NCBI GenBank assembly: GCA_947038155.1
Contig: CAMQVH010000008.1
Span: forward strand, 50,925 to 114,924
Length of the DNA stretch: 64,000 bases
Reading direction: 5' to 3'
From: an uncultured Bacteroides sp.
GTDB lineage: Bacteria > Bacteroidota > Bacteroidia > Bacteroidales > Bacteroidaceae
Below are positions 34,860-43,325 of the stretch, piece after piece. The position numbers were made by a program, and so were the translations under genes. Positions within the stretch are counted from its first letter, which is position 1; each line of letters opens with the position of its first letter. The notes beneath the pieces are model-generated. The model worked only from the letters and a program-made list of their open reading frames with translations. It was not told the DNA's origin and made no database searches.

Positions 34860-35432
34860 ATGAAGAAAGTATTCATACTCATATTAGTCATGCTCTGCAC
34901 ATTTGCAGTGAACAGTAAAGCGCAGAAAGTTGCCGTCAAAAGTAATCTTCTTTATGATGCTACTACTACCATGAATCTCGGACTGGAGGTTGGGGTGGCA
35001 CGTAAATGGACGCTTGATGTACCATTCAACTATAATCCTTGGAAGTTTAATGACGGAGCCAGACTCCGGCATTGGGGAGTCCAGCCGGAAATCCGTTACT
35101 GGTTCTGCGAAAGCTTCAGACGTACCTTCATTGGAGTGCACGGACATTATGCCGATTTCAATGTCGGAGGATTCCCCGACTGGTCGTTTATCAGTGAGAA
35201 TATGCAGAACAGCCGTTATCAGGGGCATCTGTATGGCGGAGGTATTTCTGTCGGTCATTCATGGATATTGAAGAAACGGTGGAGTATAGAGGCATCTGTG
35301 GGAGTAGGATATGCGCACATTGTATATGAAAAGTATCCATGTAAAGCTTGTGGTACCAAACTGAAAGATACCAGCAAGAATTATTTCGGTCCTACGAAAG
35401 CGAGTGTATCACTTATTTATGTAATTAAATAA
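34860..35432 (+). CDS. DUF3575 outer-membrane-type protein
   Basis: A 190-residue exported protein with a Sec signal ending near VNSKAQ. The mature part (VKSNLLYDATTTMNLGLEVG, VQPEIRYWFCESFRRTFIGVHG, LYGGGISVGHSWILKKRWSIEASVGVGY) has the alternating pattern of an eight-strand outer-membrane barrel and matches the DUF3575 family. In Bacteroides this family sits next to DUF3868 and fimbrillin genes and is presumed to help fimbrial assembly or anchoring. The pair of cysteines in PCKACG is unusual for a surface barrel. Confidence 0.83.
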   Translation: MKKVFILILVMLCTFAVNSKAQKVAVKSNLLYDATTTMNLGLEVGVARKWTLDVPFNYNPWKFNDGARLRHWGVQPEIRYWFCESFRRTFIGVHGHYADFNVGGFPDWSFISENMQNSRYQGHLYGGGISVGHSWILKKRWSIEASVGVGYAHIVYEKYPCKACGTKLKDTSKNYFGPTKASVSLIYVIK

Positions 35433-35443
35433 AAGAGAATAGA

Positions 35444-36961
35444 ATGATGAAAAGAAATATACAGTTCATCGTATGTGTGTTGGCTGTTTTATGTCAGAAT
35501 ATAGGTTCGGCTACCGCCCAGACACGCTCTTATGACGGAACCATTTCTGTGGCACCAGTACAACTGGAGCAGCGTGGTAAAGTAGTTCATATAGACATTG
35601 ATTTTATTCTGGATGATGTAAAGGTGAAGTCGGCACATGGAGTAGATTTCATTCCACAGCTGGTGGCTCCGGTGCGTACTCTTGCTCTTCCGAAAGTGTC
35701 CTTCAAAGGTCATAATGAATATCTGGCTTATGAACGCTGGCTTTCGTTGATGAGTGCCAAGGAAAAGAATAGCTACGAGCAACCGTATGTCGTAGAGAAG
35801 GTGAATAAGAGAAGAAGTGGTACGATTCAATATAGATATATATTGCCATACGAAACGTGGATGGATGATGCACGTGTAGACGTGCAGCGTGACGAATGCG
35901 GTTGTGGTGAAACTGCACTGATGGGGGTGGATCCCCTTGGACCGATTAATCTGGAACGCGTACTGGAACCATATGTAGTGATGCCCTACTTTGCTTATTT
36001 TCAGCCTGCTGCCGAAGAAGTGAAAAGTCGCGATATACAGGCGGAATGTTTCCTTGATTTCGAGGTGAATAAAGTTAATATTCGTCCCGAATACATGAAT
36101 AATCCGAAAGAACTGGCGAAGATTCGTACAATGATCGATGAATTGAAGTCTGATCCCAGCATAAAGGTGAACCGCCTGGATATTGTAGGATATGCTTCAC
36201 CTGAAGGTTCATTGGCCAACAATAAGCGATTGTCCGAAGGACGTGCGATGGCATTGCGTGATTATCTGGCATCCAAATATGACTTCTCACGAAATCAGTA
36301 CTACATCATCTTTGGCGGTGAAAACTGGGACGGTTTGGTGAAAGCGCTGGATACGATCGATATAGATTATAAGAATGAAGTGATGGACATCATCACCAAC
36401 ATTCCTATAGAGAAAGGAAGGGAAGCGAAGCTGATGCAGCTTCGTGGAGGAGTACCTTACAGATATTTATTGAAGTATATATTCCCAAGTCTACGTGTGG
36501 CTATTTGTAAAGTAAATTATGAAATTAAGAATTTCAATGTGGACGAAGCGAAAGAAATGATAAAGACGCGTCCTCAGAATCTGAGCTTGAATGAGATGTT
36601 CCTGGTAGCTAATACCTATCCGAAGGGCTCTCAGGAGTTCATCGATGTATTCGAGACGGCAGTCCGGATGTATCCTAAGGATGAAATCGCTAATATCAAT
36701 GCTGCTACAGCAGCTCTTTCACGCAATGACTTGGTGTCTGCGGAACGCTATTTGAATATGGTAAATGCTAATAAGCAGCTACCGGAATATAGCAATGCTA
36801 TGGGTGTATTAATGTTATTAAAAGGAGAGTATGAAAATGCGGAAAAATGTTTGAAAGCCGCTGCCGAATCGGGTCTGGAAGCTGCCGGACACAATCTGGA
36901 GGAACTGGCAAAGAAAAAAACGAATGCAGCTGAAATAGAGAAAAAAAATAGAGATAAATAA
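35444..36961 (+). CDS. DUF3868 / OmpA-like protein with C-terminal TPR
   Basis: A 505-residue exported protein. After the signal peptide comes a DUF3868-type domain (SYDGTISVAPVQLEQRGKVVHIDIDFILDDVKV). An OmpA C-terminal peptidoglycan-binding domain lies near residues 205-290 (DFEVNKVNIRPEYMNNPKELAKI, LDIVGYASPEGSLANNKRLSEGRA). Tetratricopeptide-like repeats end the protein (AERYLNMVNANKQ, YENAEKCLKAAAESG). It probably ties the fimbrial machinery to the cell wall. Two start codons lie in tandem (35444 and 35447). Confidence 0.85.
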   Translation: MMKRNIQFIVCVLAVLCQNIGSATAQTRSYDGTISVAPVQLEQRGKVVHIDIDFILDDVKVKSAHGVDFIPQLVAPVRTLALPKVSFKGHNEYLAYERWLSLMSAKEKNSYEQPYVVEKVNKRRSGTIQYRYILPYETWMDDARVDVQRDECGCGETALMGVDPLGPINLERVLEPYVVMPYFAYFQPAAEEVKSRDIQAECFLDFEVNKVNIRPEYMNNPKELAKIRTMIDELKSDPSIKVNRLDIVGYASPEGSLANNKRLSEGRAMALRDYLASKYDFSRNQYYIIFGGENWDGLVKALDTIDIDYKNEVMDIITNIPIEKGREAKLMQLRGGVPYRYLLKYIFPSLRVAICKVNYEIKNFNVDEAKEMIKTRPQNLSLNEMFLVANTYPKGSQEFIDVFETAVRMYPKDEIANINAATAALSRNDLVSAERYLNMVNANKQLPEYSNAMGVLMLLKGEYENAEKCLKAAAESGLEAAGHNLEELAKKKTNAAEIEKKNRDK

Positions 36962-36998
36962 ACTAGTTAGAAACGCTTTTATTAATTTGTACAAAACA

Positions 36999-38726
36999 AT
37001 GAAGAAAAAGAACTTTTTTATGTTAGCGCTTGCTGCTATGGCATTTGCTGCATGTAGTAATGAAGACTTGGTACCGACGGATAATCCGGGTGGAGATAAT
37101 CAACTGGTGACAGACCCGACTGGAGATGCGTGGGTGGCTTTAGCAGTAAAGACTCCGCAGACTCGTGCATTACATGACCCGAATCAGGAGCCTGCAACTG
37201 AGGCTGAGTCAAAAATCACGAAAGTACGTGCTATTTTCTTTACAGCAAACGATGCTAATGAAGATGCCGCTACTGTTACTGCTGATATCACATTGACTAA
37301 TGACCAAGCTGGTCTTGGTAGCAATGGTATACCTTCGGGGGCCGGTAAAGCTTTTAAAGTTCCTGCAACTTCTAAACGAATATTGATTATTGCGAATCCG
37401 TCTGCAAAGTTTGAAGCTAAGACTGCTTCTACGGATGGTAAATGGCCTGCTGGAACTACTACCTATGCAACAGTAAATGCTGCTCTGGATGATACTGCAG
37501 GTGATTTGAGTACTGCAGGTAGTTTTATGATGTCTAACTCTAAGGGATCCTTGGAACCTTCAAATGAGGATGAAAATCATGCGACTTTGAATTTAGGAGA
37601 TCCGATTGATTTGAGTCTTTATAAAACAGAAGCGGCTGCAAATAGTAATCCACTGTCAATTAGAATAGACCGTGTTGTTGCAAAAGTTCGTGTTTATATA
37701 ACTACAACTTCAGAAGCTAAAGCTACTATTTCTGATGCAGGATGGATATTAAATGCTACTAATAAGACATACTTCCCTATATCTAAGAGAACATTGACTT
37801 GGAATGAAAAGCCTGAAAATAAAAATGCAGGTATTGGTAATGCAGGTCGTGGAACATGTATTACTCCGTTTGACCAGTATAAGATAGGTTCATATAGAAT
37901 TGACCCTAATTATGATACTCAGGTATTAACTAACTATAATGCGTATGATAGTAACAGTGATGTAAGTCTGATAAATTGGAACCTTGATAAAGCTAGCGAG
38001 TATTGTCTCGAAAATACTCAAACAGCTGAACATAACATGCACGCTTATACTACACATGTTTTGTTGAAGGCCAGATTTATTCCATCTGAATATGGTTTGC
38101 CTAATGACGGTAAATCTACTGATCAGGAAGGTGAAAGTGATCCGGCAGGTACACCGGGTAAAGGTGACTGGATGTTAATCAGTGGTGGTTTTTATACTTA
38201 TACTACACTAATGGTATGGATTGAAGCAGAATTGACTGAAAAGTATACAGATAAGGAACCTGCTACTTTCCCGACAACCCGGACTACCGCATTGAACAGA
38301 TATTTAGATGCTGTTGGTGTTGGAGCAGTTTCTCTGCCTGCTAAAGTTGATGACCCGGCTAATATTCCAACTGTTGTTGCTGGTCTTATACAGGATTTTG
38401 AGGATAAGAAGCTTCTTTTATTAGCTAAGACTGATAAGGAAAGGGCTATCTCTGTAGTGGGTCTTACTTATTATGTGAACGCTGTTAGTTACTACAAAAT
38501 TATGATCAAACATGATGATACAAGTGCTGCAGTAAATGAATTGGGTGAATTTGGTGTAGTACGTAACTCTGTTTATGATATTAATGTTACGAAGTTCAAT
38601 AATCCGGGATATCCTGGTATTCCAGATCCGGAAAAAGAGACTCCGGATGAAAATGACGAAGGTTGGTTGTCTATTGAAATTAAGACTAATCCTTGGACTT
38701 GGTACACTCAGACTGAAGAATTCTAA
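36999..38726 (+). CDS. Mfa1-like major fimbrillin
   Basis: A 575-residue fimbrial lipoprotein precursor. I use the ATG at 36999 (MKKKNFFMLAL) rather than the TTG at 36987. The signal peptide ends in a lipobox (MAFAACSNED). The N-terminal domain has the Mfa1 pattern: WVALAVKTPQTRAL, with a likely protease-cut arginine, then ITKVRAIFFTANDANED, RILIIANPSAKFEA and IRIDRVVAKVRVYIT. The end (NPWTWYTQTEEF) fits the C terminus of Mfa1-type stalk subunits. It is followed by attenuator-like hairpins, which fits high expression of the stalk relative to the anchor gene. Confidence 0.85.
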   Translation: MKKKNFFMLALAAMAFAACSNEDLVPTDNPGGDNQLVTDPTGDAWVALAVKTPQTRALHDPNQEPATEAESKITKVRAIFFTANDANEDAATVTADITLTNDQAGLGSNGIPSGAGKAFKVPATSKRILIIANPSAKFEAKTASTDGKWPAGTTTYATVNAALDDTAGDLSTAGSFMMSNSKGSLEPSNEDENHATLNLGDPIDLSLYKTEAAANSNPLSIRIDRVVAKVRVYITTTSEAKATISDAGWILNATNKTYFPISKRTLTWNEKPENKNAGIGNAGRGTCITPFDQYKIGSYRIDPNYDTQVLTNYNAYDSNSDVSLINWNLDKASEYCLENTQTAEHNMHAYTTHVLLKARFIPSEYGLPNDGKSTDQEGESDPAGTPGKGDWMLISGGFYTYTTLMVWIEAELTEKYTDKEPATFPTTRTTALNRYLDAVGVGAVSLPAKVDDPANIPTVVAGLIQDFEDKKLLLLAKTDKERAISVVGLTYYVNAVSYYKIMIKHDDTSAAVNELGEFGVVRNSVYDINVTKFNNPGYPGIPDPEKETPDENDEGWLSIEIKTNPWTWYTQTEEF

Positions 38727-38763
38727 TTTTGAATCAGTAATTTGAATTCAATTTCTTTAAATA

Positions 38764-38790
38764 AGTTGTGGGAGAGTATCTCCCGCAACT
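38764..38790 (+). terminator. Attenuator-like hairpin between fimbrillin and anchor genes
   Basis: 12-bp stem AGTTGTGGGAGA / TCTCCCGCAACT with a 3-base loop and one G-U pair, followed by TTACTC, so only a weak T-run. It would protect the major-subunit mRNA 3' end or partly stop transcription before the anchor gene. Confidence 0.6.
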
Positions 38791-38806
38791 TTACTCTCAA
38801 CTCAAT

Positions 38807-38828
38807 AAAAAGTTTCCGGAAACTTTTT
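38807..38828. promoter_or_regulatory. Perfect 22-bp palindrome upstream of the anchor gene
   Basis: Centre AGTTTCCGGAAACT flanked by A and T runs. Read as RNA it gives a 9-bp stem with a CCGG loop and a U-run (terminator-like). As DNA it is a good operator shape. A related GTTTCGGAAAC sits at about 42224-42234, upstream of the divergent HTH gene. The anchor ORF start lies about 120 bases downstream. Confidence 0.5.
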
Positions 38829-38946
38829 GCAAAACTTCGGGATATTACTTTTAGACGGAATCAATGGTTATTCTGTCCCTTCATTTGGAAATAACGAGAA
38901 AAGAAATGTTTCTTTTCCTCTATATATAATTGAAAAAAAGGAAAAT

Positions 38947-39900
38947 ATGAATCTAAAAAGCTTTATATGTCACATTACTCTGGGAGTTCTTTTATTAGCC
39001 TCCGGAATAATGACTTCATGCGACAGCTTCAACGAAGACCTGCCGGAATGCCGCTTGTTGGTCAAATTTAAGTATGACTACAATATGCTTTTTACAGATG
39101 CTTTTCATACTCAGGTGGATAAAGTAGAGCTTTATGTATTTGATAAAGACGGAAAGTACCTGTTTAAACAAGCAGAAGAGGGGAGTACATTATCGACCGG
39201 CAACTATCAGATGGAGGTCGAACTTCCTGTCGGGCAGTATCAGTTTATGGCATGGGCTGGTGCACGTGATTCATACGATATAACTGCATTGACTCCGGGC
39301 GTTTCTACTATTTCAGACTTAAAGCTAAAATTGAAACGTGAAACATCTCTTGTCATTGATAAAAAGATAGAGACACTTTGGTATGGTGAAATTATCGATG
39401 TGAATTTTACCGGCACTGAACATCAGACCGAGACTATCAATCTTATCAGAGATACAAAAATGGTGAGATTCGGCTTTCAGGCTTATACAGGCAACTGGAC
39501 ATTAGATATGAATGATTATGACTATGAGATTATAGAATCCAATGGACATTTGGGATATGATAATTCATTGTTGAATGATGATGTATTGAGCTTCCGGCCT
39601 TATTATATGGAACAAAAGGATCCGGCTACCGCTTTTGTTGATTTAAACACAATGAGGTTAATGGAAGATCGGGAAACCCGTCTGGTCGTGACTGAAAAAG
39701 CAACAGGGAAAAAAGTGTTTGATATCAATTTGATTGCCTACCTTGCTATGACTAAAATGGAAGGGTATAATATTGGTGTACAAGAATATTTTGATCGTCA
39801 AAGTGAATATCATATCATCTTTTTCATGTCTGAGTCATGGCTTGCCGTTCAGATTGTAGTCAATGGATGGGTGCATCGTATTCAGGAAGAAAATCAATAA
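38947..39900 (+). CDS. Mfa2/FimB-like fimbrial anchor lipoprotein
   Basis: A 317-residue lipoprotein. The true start is the ATG at 38947 (MNLKSFICHITLG), because the signal peptide and lipobox (GIMTSCDSFNED) follow directly; the track start at 38827 has no signal sequence. FimB/Mfa2 landmarks are LPECRLLVKFKYDYN, DKVELYVFDKDGKYLFKQ, YQFMAWAGARDSY and LAVQIVVNGWV at the end. The anchor subunit caps the base of the fimbria at the outer membrane and limits its length. It ends the operon before a bidirectional terminator. Confidence 0.87.
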   Translation: MNLKSFICHITLGVLLLASGIMTSCDSFNEDLPECRLLVKFKYDYNMLFTDAFHTQVDKVELYVFDKDGKYLFKQAEEGSTLSTGNYQMEVELPVGQYQFMAWAGARDSYDITALTPGVSTISDLKLKLKRETSLVIDKKIETLWYGEIIDVNFTGTEHQTETINLIRDTKMVRFGFQAYTGNWTLDMNDYDYEIIESNGHLGYDNSLLNDDVLSFRPYYMEQKDPATAFVDLNTMRLMEDRETRLVVTEKATGKKVFDINLIAYLAMTKMEGYNIGVQEYFDRQSEYHIIFFMSESWLAVQIVVNGWVHRIQEENQ

Positions 39901-39967
39901 GATATAAAGAAATATAATAGTGGGGAACTATTATTAGTGGGACAGGATGAATAATCCTGAAAAGGGA

Positions 39968-40008
39968 AGGCAGACCAGATCGTTATCAATCTGGTCTGCC
40001 TGTTTTTT
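39968..40008. terminator. Bidirectional terminator after the fimbrial operon
   Basis: Perfect 13-bp stem AGGCAGACCAGAT / ATCTGGTCTGCCT with an 8-base loop and T-run. It is shared with the convergent HTH gene whose stop is at 40007. Confidence 0.9.
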
Positions 40009-40966
40009 ACAGCGTATCGATGATAGCCTGCTGTTTTTGCAGGAACTCGATACGTTGGGCTTCTCCACTTTCTGAAATCAGTGTAGAGTGGCGTTTCAGT
40101 GACTGGATCCAGTTCCGCTGTATCTGACAGATTTGCGGACTTTGCGAATCCATTGAATTGATAGAATACACCCGGAGCAGACTGACTTGGTAGTCTTTTT
40201 TCTCTATGTAGGTGTAAGTGGCCTCAAAATCGATGTTAGAGAGGTAGAAAGATACTTTATGTCCTTCGCTGAATTCTCCCTTGATCGACAGCATTTCCAT
40301 GACTGCAAGTAGCTGATAAAGCTCTTCTTTCAGATGAGCTACATCCTCCTCCGTAATTAGATTCAGACTGGCGAAATACTTGATTTCTTTGATGAATGAA
40401 AGAAAGATGTTGCTATCCCAGATAAAGTAGGTCTTCGGACATTGCTTTACGCTTTCGCTCAGTTTCTTATGTGCATTTACAATCTTTTCATCAACCTGCA
40501 TCTCCGCCAGTGAATTGGGAGTCTTCATCTGTCCGTTCTGATAAATCCATCGGCAGAGACGGAACTTGGACATGTATTCAAAAGACGAATAAAGGGTGAA
40601 GGGGAGAAGATTGGAAGCTGTATATACTTCCGTGGTTTCGTCTCCTTTCACATATTCGAATATCTTCTGATAACGATTAATAATCTCATAATAACTGTCT
40701 AAGGTGTTAGGTGAATTAAGCAGGTTCATGTCAAAAGTAACTCTGTTAGATAGATGGTTACCTATAATTTGATCAATAGAAATACCGAGCTTTTTGGATA
40801 GCAGTGCTACTTCATCGATAGTGAAGGCTACTTCGCCCCGAAGCCTGCGATAGACAGCTTCTTTTCCCATATACAAAATGTCTGCCAGAGAATTGGCTAG
40901 ATTTTGTCCTTTAGGGATACGCTCTTTCATTGCAATAATCAACTCGTTTACAATACCATTTTTCAT
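40007..40966 (-). CDS. HTH-type putative regulator, paralogue A
   Basis: A 319-residue protein with an N-terminal Cro/C1-like helix-turn-helix near residues 25-65 (SLADILYMGKEAVYRRLRGEVAFTIDEVALLSKKLGIS). The rest is a largely helical region of unknown fold (FEYMSKFRLCRWIYQNGQ, YTYIEKKDYQVSLLRVYSINS, STLISESGEAQRIEFLQKQ). It is a close paralogue of the next gene, which has the same length. Its position at the end of the fimbrial operon suggests control of fimbriae or nearby genes, which is inference. Confidence 0.72.
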   Translation of the reverse strand: MKNGIVNELIIAMKERIPKGQNLANSLADILYMGKEAVYRRLRGEVAFTIDEVALLSKKLGISIDQIIGNHLSNRVTFDMNLLNSPNTLDSYYEIINRYQKIFEYVKGDETTEVYTASNLLPFTLYSSFEYMSKFRLCRWIYQNGQMKTPNSLAEMQVDEKIVNAHKKLSESVKQCPKTYFIWDSNIFLSFIKEIKYFASLNLITEEDVAHLKEELYQLLAVMEMLSIKGEFSEGHKVSFYLSNIDFEATYTYIEKKDYQVSLLRVYSINSMDSQSPQICQIQRNWIQSLKRHSTLISESGEAQRIEFLQKQQAIIDTL

Positions 40967-41014
40967 TGTTTGTTCTCTTTTATATACGTTAATACTCTAT
41001 GTGATACATTCTAT

Positions 41015-41023
41015 GCAAAATTA
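41015..41023 (-). promoter_or_regulatory. Promoter -7 element of HTH paralogue A
   Basis: TAATTTTGC on the minus strand, about 50 bases before the ATG at 40966. The -33 is poor. A TTTCGATTATCGAAA palindrome lies farther upstream at 41181-41195. Confidence 0.42.
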
Positions 41024-41180
41024 CGGCATGTAAACGAGAGTTTTGTGTGGGAAAACAGCTTTGAGGGGTAAGGGATTTTTCTTATTTGATAGAATAGAGG
41101 TAGAAAGAGGACGTATAATGGAAAAAAGTAGGCAAGATGCTTGTCTACTTTCATGATTTGGAACTATAATTTTTAGTTAG

Positions 41181-41195
41181 TTTCGATTATCGAAA
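41181..41195. promoter_or_regulatory. TTTCGAT-T-ATCGAAA palindrome
   Basis: 7-bp perfect arms around one base, between the two HTH paralogues. Related TTTCGAAA-type motifs occur in both fimbrial leaders (about 29200, 29240, 29273 and 29923). Candidate operator. Confidence 0.4.
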
Positions 41196-41208
41196 ATGAG
41201 GAAAAAAA

Positions 41209-42168
41209 CTACAGAGCATCAATAATTTCCCGCTGTTGCTTGAAAAATTGAATGCGTTGCATCTCGCCGCTTTCCGAAATTAGTGTTGAGAATTTCTTTA
41301 GTGATTGAATCCATTCTTTCAGACTTTGGAACATCTGAACGTCCTGCGTAGTGAGTGAATTAATGGAATAAACACGTATCAGACTAAGTTGCAGTGTATT
41401 TGTCTCCAGATAACTGTAAGTTGCCTCGAAGTTGATCTGTGACACATAGATATGCACGTCGTTACCAAAGTCTGTCTTTCCTTTTATAGCAAGTTTTTCC
41501 AGCTCATCTGTAAGTATCAGCAGTTCTTCTTTCAGGTTTTGCTTCATTTCGTCTGAAATGAGATGAATATCAGAGAAATACTGTATGTCATTGATCAGAT
41601 GAAGAAACACCATACTGTCCCAGATGTAATCAGTAGAATGAATGTGATGAGAAAGCTTTGCGAAATCTTGTTGGGCATTGATTATCTTTTGAGGAATATC
41701 CAGTTCCTCGAAATGCTTACAGTTGATATGTTCATTCTGATACATCCACTTGAAGAAACGGAACTTGGCCAGAAGCTCATGTCTCAGATAGATCGTTTGG
41801 GGAATAACGTTGGAAGCAGTTCCCAGGGTAGCACTTGGGTCATCCCTCAATGTATGGAATAACTTGACGTGCTTGTTCAGGAAATCATAGTAGGTTTCGA
41901 AGGGCTCGCCATGATCTACTACATTGATATTGAACATCGCATTGTTGCTGAAGCTGACTCCTGCAATTCTGTCTAATGATATCCCCAGTTCTTTTGAAAT
42001 AATAGCTGCTTCCTGGAAAGTGAAGGGGACTTCGCCGCGCAGCCTCCGGTAGATAGCTTCTTTACCCATATAGAGGGTATCCATTAGTATATTTGCCAAT
42101 TGTCCTTTTGCAGGGAACTTTTCTTTGGCCGCTTCTATCAGGTTTGTATTAAGTTCATTCATTATCAT
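41209..42168 (-). CDS. HTH-type putative regulator, paralogue B
   Basis: A 319-residue paralogue of the gene at 40007, alike along its whole length (MDTLYMGKEAIYRRLRGEVPFTFQEAAIISKELGIS; STLISESGEMQRIQFFKQQREIIDAL). The N-terminal helix-turn-helix is best conserved, the middle has drifted, and the final segment is conserved again. MIMNELN offers two starts (42168 and 42162). It is separated from paralogue A by 242 bases with its own control motifs, so they need not be one transcript. It is divergent from the UXS gene. Confidence 0.72.
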   Translation of the reverse strand: MIMNELNTNLIEAAKEKFPAKGQLANILMDTLYMGKEAIYRRLRGEVPFTFQEAAIISKELGISLDRIAGVSFSNNAMFNINVVDHGEPFETYYDFLNKHVKLFHTLRDDPSATLGTASNVIPQTIYLRHELLAKFRFFKWMYQNEHINCKHFEELDIPQKIINAQQDFAKLSHHIHSTDYIWDSMVFLHLINDIQYFSDIHLISDEMKQNLKEELLILTDELEKLAIKGKTDFGNDVHIYVSQINFEATYSYLETNTLQLSLIRVYSINSLTTQDVQMFQSLKEWIQSLKKFSTLISESGEMQRIQFFKQQREIIDAL

Positions 42169-42221
42169 AATCCAATTGAATTAGTGGTTTGTTTCCATTA
42201 ATAACACTTGACACCGGGAAG

Positions 42222-42242
42222 TTGTTTCGGAAACTGAAACAA
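42222..42242. promoter_or_regulatory. Inverted repeat upstream of HTH paralogue B
   Basis: TTGTTTC (42222-42228), 7 bases, GAAACAA (42236-42242), with an overlapping GTTTCGGAAAC core. It lies between the divergent HTH and UXS genes, a natural place for an autoregulatory operator. Confidence 0.42.
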
Positions 42243-42281
42243 TTTTATTTTTGCTTTTCTTAAAAAATATCCACCTCTAAA

Positions 42282-42314
42282 ATTGTATATTATGAGCAAA
42301 TCGTTTACATTTGC
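42282..42314 (+). promoter_or_regulatory. Promoter of the UXS gene
   Basis: ATTG (42282-42285), 20 bases, TACATTTGC (42306-42314). The -7 box is a full TAnnTTTGC match. The ATG follows at 42373. Confidence 0.6.
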
Positions 42315-42372
42315 CTCTATAAACAAGACGGGGAAGTTATCTTCTCTGAAAAACAATAGTTAAAATTAGAAG

Positions 42373-43302
42373 ATGAAAAGAATATTGGTAAGTGGCGGGG
42401 CCGGATTTATTGGTTCGCATCTTTGTACTCGACTTGTAAATGAAGGACACGACGTTATATGTTTGGATAACTTCTTTACAGGTTCTAAAGACAATATTAA
42501 GCATTTGATGGGAAACCATCATTTTGAAGTTGTAAGGCACGACGTTACTTATCCTTATTCTGCCGAAGTGGATGAAATTTACAATCTGGCTTGTCCGGCA
42601 TCTCCGATTCATTATCAACATGATCCGATTCAAACTGCCAAAACATCTGTGATGGGTGCTATCAATATGCTCGGACTGGCGATGAGACTGGATGCCAAAA
42701 TACTGCAAGCCTCTACCAGTGAAGTGTATGGCGACCCGATCGTTCATCCCCAGCCGGAAAGTTATTGGGGAAATGTGAATCCGGTAGGCTACCGGTCGTG
42801 CTATGATGAAGGTAAAAGATGTGCTGAAACCTTGTTTATGGATTACTACCGTCAGAATCAGACTCGCATCAAGATCATCCGTATCTTTAATACTTATGGT
42901 CCGAGGATGCTTCCTAACGATGGTCGTGTGGTCTCGAACTTTATCATACAGGCGCTGAATAATGAAGATATCACGATATATGGTGATGGAAAACAAACAC
43001 GCAGTTTTCAGTATATCGATGACTTGATAGAAGGAATGGTGCGGATGATGGATACGGAGGATGACTTTACAGGTCCGGTGAACCTTGGAAATCCGAATGA
43101 GTTTCCGGTTCTTGAATTGGCGGAAAGAGTGATCCGGATGACCGGCTCTACTTCGAAGATAGTCTTTAAACCTCTGCCGACCGACGATCCGAAACAGCGT
43201 CAGCCGGATATAAAGCTGGCTAAGGAGAAACTGGGATGGCAGCCTACCGTTGAACTGGAAGACGGATTGAAGCGTATGATTGAGTATTTTAAAAATATCT
43301 GA
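42373..43302 (+). CDS. uxs: UDP-glucuronate decarboxylase (UDP-xylose synthase)
   Basis: A 309-residue short-chain dehydrogenase/reductase of the UXS family, which converts UDP-glucuronate to UDP-xylose by NAD-dependent oxidation, decarboxylation and reduction. The NAD motif is [15 protein letters not shown]. The catalytic area has [12 protein letters not shown] and [13 protein letters not shown] (YxxxK), and the rest includes [10 protein letters not shown] and [18 protein letters not shown], all as in UXS1. It is soluble, without the N-terminal helix of animal enzymes. It stands outside the CPS locus, 23 bases upstream of the sensor gene. Confidence 0.92.
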   Translation: MKRILVSGGAGFIGSHLCTRLVNEGHDVICLDNFFTGSKDNIKHLMGNHHFEVVRHDVTYPYSAEVDEIYNLACPASPIHYQHDPIQTAKTSVMGAINMLGLAMRLDAKILQASTSEVYGDPIVHPQPESYWGNVNPVGYRSCYDEGKRCAETLFMDYYRQNQTRIKIIRIFNTYGPRMLPNDGRVVSNFIIQALNNEDITIYGDGKQTRSFQYIDDLIEGMVRMMDTEDDFTGPVNLGNPNEFPVLELAERVIRMTGSTSKIVFKPLPTDDPKQRQPDIKLAKEKLGWQPTVELEDGLKRMIEYFKNI

Positions 43303-43325
43303 TGTAATATAAAAAATAGAATGAT

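Noticed and set aside
38827-38946. Track start of the anchor protein at 38827
   Set aside because: It crosses the palindrome and has no signal peptide. The ATG at 38947 is followed by a signal peptide and lipobox.
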